In this document: positions 58,218-64,000 of the stretch, piece after piece
Layout: each line of letters starts with the position of its first letter
How positions within the stretch are numbered: position 1 is the first letter of the stretch
Program-made: the position numbers and the translations under genes
Notes under the pieces: generated by a model
Databases searched by the model: none
Seen by the model: the letters and a program-made list of their open reading frames with translations, nothing else
What the model was told of the DNA's origin: nothing
Origin: Micromonospora chokoriensis
Lineage (GTDB): Bacteria > Actinomycetota > Actinomycetes > Mycobacteriales > Micromonosporaceae
DNA: 64,000 bases
Reading direction: 5' to 3'
Assembly: GCF_900091505.1 (NCBI RefSeq)
Contig: NZ_LT607409.1
Span: forward strand, 6,696,001-6,760,000

Positions 58218-58230
58218 TGCCCCAGGCAAC
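58191..58230. promoter_or_regulatory. Twin MarR operators
   Basis: GTTGCCTTAGGCAAC (58191-58205) and GTTGCCCCAGGCAAC (58216-58230) are two 15-bp palindromes with identical half-sites and centres 25 nt apart. They overlap the -35 and -10, ideal for repression by the MarR protein encoded just upstream. Confidence 0.75.
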
Positions 58231-58295
58231 TCTCAGGCGGCCCGCACACCTCAGCCCGTCGCCGTCCATCTCACTCCGCTCGGAGGCACCAAACG

Positions 58296-59915
58296 ATGAG
58301 CCAGGCGACCGCGACCGCGCCCACCAGGGCGACCGCCGTCGACATGACCCACCGGCAGATCCTGGAGGCACTCTCCGGCCTGCTGCTGGGCCTGTTCGTC
58401 GCAATTCTCTCTTCCACGGTCATCTCGAACGCGCTGCCGCGGATCATCACGGAACTGCACGGCGGCCAGTCCGCGTACACCTGGGTGGTCACCTCAGCCC
58501 TGCTCGCGACCACCGCAACCACCCCAATCTGGGGCAAACTCGCCGACCTGACCAGCAAGAAGACACTCGTCCAGCTCGCCCTGGGCATCTACGTGCTGGG
58601 CTCGGTCCTGGCCGGCCTCGCCCAGGGCACCGGCGAGCTGATCGCCTGCCGCGTGCTCCAGGGCATCGGCGCCGGCGGCCTCACCGCACTGGCCCAGGTG
58701 ATCATGGCCACGATGATCGCGCCACGCGAGCGGGGCCGCTACAGCGGCTACCTCGGGGCCGTGATGGCCGTCGGCACCATCGGCGGCCCGCTGATCGGCG
58801 GCGTGATCGTGGACACCGCCTGGCTCGGCTGGCGCTGGTGCTTCTACGTCGGCGTGCCGTTCGCCATCGTGGCGCTGATCGTGCTGCAGAAGACCCTGAA
58901 GCTGCCCGTGGTCAAGCGGAAGGCCCAGATCGACTGGTGGGGCGCCACCCTGATCACCGCGGCCGTGTCGCTGCTGCTGATCTGGGTCTCGCTCGCCGGT
59001 GACCAGTTCGCCTGGGCGTCCTGGCAGACCGCCGCGATGGTCCTCGGCGCGCTGGTCCTCGGCGCCCTGGCGATCCGGGTCGAGACCCGCGCCGCCGAGC
59101 CGATGATCCCGCCGCGTCTGTTCCGCAACCGCACCATCACCCTCGCCGTCGTCGCCAGCATCGCGGTCGGCGTGGGGATGTTCGGCGCGTCGATCTTCCT
59201 GGGCCAGTACTTCCAGATCAGCCGCGGTCAGAGCCCGACCATGTCCGGCCTGATGACCCTGCCGATGATCCTCGGCCTGCTGGTCGCCTCCACCGTGATC
59301 GGACGGGTCATCACGAAGACCGGCCGGTGGAAGCGGTACCTGGTGATCGGGTCGGCCCTGCTCACCATCGGCTTCGCGCTGATGGGCACGCTCCGCGCGG
59401 ACACCAACTTCATGGTGCTCAGCGTCTACATGGCGGTGGTCGGCGTCGGCCTGGGCATGACCATGCAGAACCTGGTCCTCGCCGTGCAGAACACCGTCGG
59501 CCCGCACGAGCTCGGCGCGGCCAGCTCGGTGGTGGCCTTCTTCCGCAGCCTCGGTGGCGCGATCGGTGTGTCCGCCCTCGGCGCGGTCCTCGCCCACCGG
59601 GTCAAGGACTACACCGCCGAAGGGCTGGCCCAGCTCGGCATCCCGGCGTCCAGCTCCGGCGGCGCCCTGCCCGACGTGCACACCCTGCCCGGCCCGCTGC
59701 GGGCCGTGGTGGAGAGCGCGTACGGCCACGGTGCCGGTGACATCTTCCTGACCGCCGCGCCCTTCGCGCTGATCGCGTTGATCGCTGTGGCCTTCATCAA
59801 GGAGGTTCCGCTGCGGCAGCACAACGGCGACCCGGTTTCGGCGGAGGTCGAGCGGGAATCGACAGTGGCTGCCGGTGCCGGCGCGGCCGTGGTCCGTACC
59901 GGTGAGCAGAGGTGA
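58296..59915 (+). CDS. MFS drug-efflux transporter, DHA2 (14-helix) type
   Basis: 539 residues with about 14 helices. Motif A-like GKLADLTSKKTLV, VLQGIGAGGLTALAQVI and GPLIGGVIVD (motif C) match EmrB/QacA proton-driven exporters. A loop of ~30 residues (GIPASSSGGALPDVHTLPGP) precedes the last helix. CGGAGG lies before the ATG. Control by the MarR regulator is strongly suggested. The exported compound is unknown. Confidence 0.93.
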   Translation: MSQATATAPTRATAVDMTHRQILEALSGLLLGLFVAILSSTVISNALPRIITELHGGQSAYTWVVTSALLATTATTPIWGKLADLTSKKTLVQLALGIYVLGSVLAGLAQGTGELIACRVLQGIGAGGLTALAQVIMATMIAPRERGRYSGYLGAVMAVGTIGGPLIGGVIVDTAWLGWRWCFYVGVPFAIVALIVLQKTLKLPVVKRKAQIDWWGATLITAAVSLLLIWVSLAGDQFAWASWQTAAMVLGALVLGALAIRVETRAAEPMIPPRLFRNRTITLAVVASIAVGVGMFGASIFLGQYFQISRGQSPTMSGLMTLPMILGLLVASTVIGRVITKTGRWKRYLVIGSALLTIGFALMGTLRADTNFMVLSVYMAVVGVGLGMTMQNLVLAVQNTVGPHELGAASSVVAFFRSLGGAIGVSALGAVLAHRVKDYTAEGLAQLGIPASSSGGALPDVHTLPGPLRAVVESAYGHGAGDIFLTAAPFALIALIAVAFIKEVPLRQHNGDPVSAEVERESTVAAGAGAAVVRTGEQR

Positions 59916-59924
59916 GGTAGAGCC

Positions 59925-60419
59925 ATGGGCGTGGGAGCACCGGACCGCGAGGAATACGGCCCCCGGACCCGACCGCTGCCCTTCGAACGGGGCACGGACG
60001 GCCCTCGGGTGATCATGGTGGGCGTCGACGGCACCCGCACCTCCGAGCGGGCCGGCTCCTACGCCGCAGGCCTGGCCCGTCGACAGGGCGCCTCCCTGGT
60101 CGTGGTCTTCGTCAGCTCGGCGAGCGGCCTGACCGCCCTGGTGCCCGGGATGGACGCCGGGGCGGTCCAGCGCACCCGCGACGAGTTGGCCGACGAGCTG
60201 CGCCGGGAGTGCCGGCGCGGGGCCGAACAGTGGGGCATTCCGGTGACCCTGGTGGTGCGGCGCGGCGACGCGTACGGCGAGCTGCGCGCGGCGGCCGACG
60301 AGTTCCAGGCCGACATGGTGGTGGTCGGCGCGTCCGAGCAGGCCGGGCACCGGCTGGTCGGCTCGGTCGCCACCCGCCTGGTGCGGGCCGGTCGCTGGCC
60401 CGTCGTCGTGGTGCCCTGA
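59925..60419 (+). CDS. Universal stress protein, UspA family
   Basis: 164 residues. VGVDGTRTSERAGSYAAGLA at the start of the fold and VVGASEQAGHRLVGSVATRL, which fits the ATP-binding G-x2-G-x9-G-S pattern, are present. An N-terminal extension of ~25 residues precedes it. It lies 9 nt after the MFS gene, so it may share its MarR control. Confidence 0.9.
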   Translation: MGVGAPDREEYGPRTRPLPFERGTDGPRVIMVGVDGTRTSERAGSYAAGLARRQGASLVVVFVSSASGLTALVPGMDAGAVQRTRDELADELRRECRRGAEQWGIPVTLVVRRGDAYGELRAAADEFQADMVVVGASEQAGHRLVGSVATRLVRAGRWPVVVVP

Positions 60420-60463
60420 TAACCCGTCGCGGAATGTCGGGCGGGCCGGGCAGGATGCGCGCC

Positions 60464-60985
60464 ATGACGTGGACCGCACCGGAGATCACCCGGACCCCCG
60501 AACCGTACGTCGGCGACGAGCGCACCATGCTCGAGGGCTGGCTCGACTACCACCGACAGACCCTGCTGCTCAAGTGCTCCGGGTTGACCGAGGAGCAGCT
60601 GCGGACGCCGAGCGTGCAACCCTCCGGGCTGACCCTGCTCGGCCTGGTCCGACACCTGGCCGAGGTGGAGGCCTGGTGGTTCCGGGAGAACTTCGCCGGC
60701 CAGCCTGTCGACTACCCGTACTTCACACCGGAGACGCCGGACGCCGACCACGACGTCACCGACGCCGACGCCGAGGCGGACTTCGCCGTCTTCCACCGGG
60801 AGGTGGCACTGGCCCGCGAGGCCGCCGCCGGTCACTCGCTCGACGAGACGTTCACCGAGGTCGGCGGTAAGAAGCGCACCTTCAACCTGCGCTGGGTGTA
60901 CGTGCACATGATCGAGGAGTACGCCCGGCACAACGGCCACGCCGACCTGATCCGGGAACGCATCGACGGCGTCACCGGCGAGTGA
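60464..60985 (+). CDS. DinB-family protein (DUF664)
   Basis: 173 residues. A four-helix bundle with His at LVRHLAEVEAWWF and HMIEEYARHNGHADLIRE, which gives the metal-binding His triad of DinB/mycothiol-transferase-like proteins. Family members act as thiol S-transferases in actinobacteria; the substrate here is unknown. CAGGAT 7 nt upstream is a possible leaderless -10. Confidence 0.88.
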   Translation: MTWTAPEITRTPEPYVGDERTMLEGWLDYHRQTLLLKCSGLTEEQLRTPSVQPSGLTLLGLVRHLAEVEAWWFRENFAGQPVDYPYFTPETPDADHDVTDADAEADFAVFHREVALAREAAAGHSLDETFTEVGGKKRTFNLRWVYVHMIEEYARHNGHADLIRERIDGVTGE

Positions 60986-60992
60986 CCGGCGC

Positions 60993-61613
60993 TCAGTAGT
61001 CCAGGGCCGCCCGCAGGTAACGGAGGTCGGCGTGACCGCCCCAGCGGTGCGCCGACAGCCCGGCGGCGCGGGCGCCCCGGACGGCCCAGTCCTCGTCGTC
61101 GACGAAGAGGACGCGGGCCGGCGCCGTGGCCAGCGCCACGCAGGCGCCCTGGAAGTACTCCGGGGCGGGCTTGTGCACACCGAGCGTCGACGAGTTGACC
61201 ACCACGTCGAACTCGCCGACCAGGCCGAGGGCGGCCAGGTCGGCGTCGAGCAGGTCGGTGGCGTTGGTGCCGAGGCCGACAGTGATGCCGGCGGCGCGCA
61301 CCTCGCGGACGAAGTCGAGCACCTCGGTGTCCACCTCGCCCCGGTAGCGCTGCCACTGCTCCACCGCCGCCCGGGCCCGGTCCGGGCCGCCGGCCGGCTC
61401 GGCCAGCGCGTCGGCCACGCTGTCCACCCACTGGGCGTGACTGACCTGGCCGGTGAGCACCGGCCGGAGCCGGCCCCACTGCATGGCGATCTCGAGGAGA
61501 ACCCCGTCCGCGAGGCCGTACTCCCGCTCCACTCCGGCGGCCACCGCCGGGTCGAACCGGCGCAGGACGCCGTCCAGATCCAGCAGGAGCGCCGTCGCGC
61601 GTTCCCGAGCCAC
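60993..61613 (-). CDS. HAD-superfamily hydrolase
   Basis: 206 residues. LLDLDGVLRRFD holds the nucleophile Asp and acid Asp; LGTNATD is motif II, GVHKPAPEYF motif III, and VDDEDW motif IV. It is probably a phosphatase with a small alpha-helical cap; the substrate is unknown. The GTG start shares one base with the smc stop, so it is coupled to smc. Confidence 0.9.
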   Translation of the reverse strand: MARERATALLLDLDGVLRRFDPAVAAGVEREYGLADGVLLEIAMQWGRLRPVLTGQVSHAQWVDSVADALAEPAGGPDRARAAVEQWQRYRGEVDTEVLDFVREVRAAGITVGLGTNATDLLDADLAALGLVGEFDVVVNSSTLGVHKPAPEYFQGACVALATAPARVLFVDDEDWAVRGARAAGLSAHRWGGHADLRYLRAALDY

Positions 61614-64000
61614 TACCCGTTCTCCTCGCCGCGGCCCTGCCGCTCGTCGTCCTCGTCGGCCCTGTTGAGCCGTTGGCTGATCACCTGGGTGACACCGCTG
61701 CGCATGGTGACCCCGTAGAGCGCGTCAGCGATCTCCATCGTCCGCTTCTGGTGGGTGATGACGATCAGCTGACTCTTCTCCCGCAACTGTGCCATCAACG
61801 TGATCAACCGGCCCAGGTTGACGTCGTCCAGGGCCGCCTCCACCTCGTCCATGATGTAGAACGGGCTGGGCCGGGCCCGGAAGATCGCCACCAACATGGC
61901 CACCGCGGTCAGCGACCGCTCGCCACCGGAGAGCAGCGACAGCCGCTTGATCTTCTTGCCCGGTGGGCGGGCCTCCACCTCGACGCCGGTGGTGAGCAGG
62001 TCGTCCGGCTCGGTGAGGATCAGCCGGCCCTCGCCGCCGGGGAAGAGCACGTTGAACACCTGCTCGAACTCCCGGGCGGTGTCCTCGAACGCGCTGGCGA
62101 AGACCTCCAGGATCCGCTCGTCCACGTCCTTGACCACGGTGAGCAGGTCCCGGCGGGTCGCCTTGAGGTCCTCCAGCTGCTCGGAGAGGAACTTGAAACG
62201 TTCCTCCAGCGCGGCGAACTCCTCCAGCGCGAGCGGATTGACCTTGCCGAGCAGGGTCAACTCCCGTTCCGCCTTGGCGGCCCGCTTCTCCTGCACCGGC
62301 CGCTCGTAGCGGACCGGCTCGGGCACCGGCAGGCCGTCGCGTTCGGCGGCGGCGACGTCGACAGGGGTCGGCGGGACCAGCTGCGTCGGGCCGTACTCGG
62401 CGACGAGCGTCTCCACGTCCAGCCCGAAGTCCTCGGCGGCCTTCGCCTCCAACTGCTCGATGCGCAGCCGTTGCTCCGCGCGGGCGACCTCGTCGCGGTG
62501 GACCTGGCTGGTCAGCCGTTCCAGCTCCGCGCCGAGCCGTTTGGCCGCGCCGCGTACCTCCTGGAGCTCCGCCTCGCGGGCGGCGCGCTCCCGGGCGACC
62601 TCGTCGCGGTGTTCCTCGGCTGTCGCGATCGAGGTGGTGAGCCGGGCGAGCGCCTCCCGGGCGCCGCCGGCGACAGCCCGGGCGATCCCGGCGCCCCGGG
62701 TGCGCGCGGCCCGCCGGGCCGCGGCGCGTTCCCGGGCGGCCCGCTCGGCCGTGGCCTGCCGCGCGAGGGAGTCGGCCCGGCCTGCGATCGAGGAGACCCG
62801 CTCCTCGGCGGTACGCACCGCGAGCCGGACCTCCATCTCGTTCTGCCGGGCCTGCGGCACCATGGCCGCGAGTTGATCCCGTTCCTCGGTGGAGGGCTCC
62901 GCGTCGACAGGTGTCTCCTCGGCCAGCCGCAGCCGCTCCTCCAACTCGTCGAGCGCGGTGAGGTCCCGTTGCCGGGCGGCCTCGGCCCGGGAGCGGGACT
63001 CCCCGAGCCGGTCGGTCTCCGCCTTCGCCGAGCGGGCCGCGGCGCCCAGCTCGGCCAACCGGCGGGCGGCGGCGTTGCGGTGGCTCTCCGCCTCGCGTTT
63101 CTCGGCGGCGGCGTGCTGCACGGCCTCCTTGGCGGCGGCCACCTCGGCACGGGCCTCGACGAGTTGGTCGCGCAGCTCCGCGCCGGCGCGTTCGGCGGTC
63201 TGTCGGTTGGCGCGAGCCTCCTCGACGGCCGCCTGCACCTCGATGAAGCTGGGGGCCTTGGCCGACCCGCCAGCCGCCGCGTACGCCCCGACCACGTCGC
63301 CGTCGGGAGTGACCGCCCGCAGCTCGGGGTTGCTGGCGACCAGGTCGGCGGCGGCGGCGAGGTCGTCGACGAGCGCCACGTCCCGCAACGCCCGGTGCAC
63401 CGCCGGACGCAGTTCCGCGCTGCACTCCACCAGGTCGGGGGCCCATCGGGCCTCGTCCGGCAGCTTCGGGCGCAGCGCGTCCGCGGAACCGGTCATACCC
63501 GGGCCCGCCGGGCTGCCGACGAGCAGGCCGGCCCGGCCGGCGTCGGAGATCTTCAGCAGCCGCATCGCCTCGACGGCCTCGTCCACCCCGCTGACGGCCA
63601 CCGCGTCGGCGAGGCCGCCGAGCGCGGCGGCCAGCGCGGCCTCGTGGCCCGGCGCGACGGTGAGCAGCCCGGCGAGGCTGCCGAGCAGCCCGGGTACGTC
63701 GTCCGCGCGGGCGAGCAGCGCCCCCGCGCCGTCCTTGCGCCGCAGCCCCAGCGCCAGTGCCTCCTCACGGGCCTTCCAGGTCGCGGCGTCCTTCTCCGCC
63801 GCCCGCTCGGAGTCGGCCAGTGAGCGTACGGTCGCCTGCGCCCGTTCCTGCGCGGCGACCGCCTCGGCGTGGCGGGCGTCCAGGTCCGCGTTGTCCCGGT
63901 CGGCCTCGGTGGACTGTGCGGCCACCGCGTCCAGCTCGGCCTGCGCCTGCTCGGCGCGGCCCAGCGCGTCGGCGTGCGCGACCGCGAGTCGTTCGATCTC
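61613..64000 (-). CDS. smc: Chromosome segregation protein SMC (N-terminal part outside window)
   Basis: The last 796 codons are present; the Walker A head and much of the first coil lie beyond the window. A hinge domain (LVGSLAGLL...GLADAVAVSGVDEAVEAM) is followed by a long Ala/Glu/Arg coil and the C-terminal head with LLSGGERSLTAVAMLVAIF (ABC signature) and FYIMDEVEAALDDVNLGRL (Walker B, D-loop). SMC with ScpAB compacts and separates chromosomes. The frame stays open to the window edge. Confidence 0.95.
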   Translation of the reverse strand, partial: EIERLAVAHADALGRAEQAQAELDAVAAQSTEADRDNADLDARHAEAVAAQERAQATVRSLADSERAAEKDAATWKAREEALALGLRRKDGAGALLARADDVPGLLGSLAGLLTVAPGHEAALAAALGGLADAVAVSGVDEAVEAMRLLKISDAGRAGLLVGSPAGPGMTGSADALRPKLPDEARWAPDLVECSAELRPAVHRALRDVALVDDLAAAADLVASNPELRAVTPDGDVVGAYAAAGGSAKAPSFIEVQAAVEEARANRQTAERAGAELRDQLVEARAEVAAAKEAVQHAAAEKREAESHRNAAARRLAELGAAARSAKAETDRLGESRSRAEAARQRDLTALDELEERLRLAEETPVDAEPSTEERDQLAAMVPQARQNEMEVRLAVRTAEERVSSIAGRADSLARQATAERAARERAAARRAARTRGAGIARAVAGGAREALARLTTSIATAEEHRDEVARERAAREAELQEVRGAAKRLGAELERLTSQVHRDEVARAEQRLRIEQLEAKAAEDFGLDVETLVAEYGPTQLVPPTPVDVAAAERDGLPVPEPVRYERPVQEKRAAKAERELTLLGKVNPLALEEFAALEERFKFLSEQLEDLKATRRDLLTVVKDVDERILEVFASAFEDTAREFEQVFNVLFPGGEGRLILTEPDDLLTTGVEVEARPPGKKIKRLSLLSGGERSLTAVAMLVAIFRARPSPFYIMDEVEAALDDVNLGRLITLMAQLREKSQLIVITHQKRTMEIADALYGVTMRSGVTQVISQRLNRADEDDERQGRGEENG

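Overview
The window is high-G+C actinobacterial DNA. Gene order and protein types point to Micromonosporaceae, most likely Micromonospora, but that rests on pattern recognition and not on a search. Supporting signs are: the rpsB-tsf-pyrH-frr-cdsA-rlmN and rpsP-khpA-rimM-trmD-rplS-lepB-rnhB blocks typical of Actinobacteria; DUF2469 beside rnhB; GTG starts and 4-nt overlaps; many TAnnnT boxes 6 to 8 nt before a start codon (leaderless genes); and a GlnR-like operator before amtB. I see no rRNA, tRNA, CRISPR array, prophage or complete insertion sequence. This is mostly core chromosome with small accessory insertions.

Layout. 1-4.5 kb: end of an unknown operon, then a large secreted multi-domain beta-helix glycanase (GH87-like alpha-1,3-glucanase). 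4.5-14.6 kb: GNAT acetyltransferase, YihY membrane protein, a lipoprotein/adaptor/ATPase/permease efflux operon divergent from a two-component system, a FAD oxidoreductase and a short TMEM175-like protein. 14.7-20.7 kb: a metallo-beta-lactamase/Rieske fusion, a small membrane protein, a two-DivIVA-domain protein, rlmN and cdsA. 21-25 kb: frr, pyrH, tsf, rpsB, with a small secreted protein between frr and cdsA. 25-34.8 kb: a repeat-rich intergenic stretch, a repeat-bearing membrane protein, yraN-comM-dprA, a 36-residue membrane protein, xerC with a linker insertion, a class V aminotransferase, an M23 peptidase and a molybdopterin oxidoreductase. 34.9-43.2 kb: DUF2469, rnhB, NUDIX, two lepB genes, rplS, trmD, rimM, khpA, rpsP, DUF402, proS. 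43.3-49.2 kb: an unknown protein, a TetR remnant, amidohydrolase, Uma2, ffh and a NarL-type two-component pair. 49.3-53.6 kb: amtB-glnB-glnD nitrogen module. 53.7-64 kb: a phosphotransferase, ftsY, a PhoD-like phosphatase, a MarR/MFS pair with paired operators, a universal stress protein, DinB, a HAD phosphatase and the 3' part of smc.

How genes work together. The ribosomal blocks join translation factors and RNA-modifying enzymes with membrane targeting (ffh, ftsY) and signal peptide removal (lepB). amtB, the PII protein and its nucleotidylyltransferase form an ammonium-sensing circuit. Two self-contained stress or efflux modules are visible: the two-component/MacB-like module and the MarR/MFS module.

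The most unusual signal is non-coding. Long hairpin elements recur in the window, and two full copies supply the stop codon of the upstream gene. A diverged third copy appears to have become codons 4-22 of glnD. A second hairpin family, several 33-bp tandem repeats inside genes, paired DnaA-box-like sites, and stop codons that double as the -10 box of the next leaderless gene are also described.
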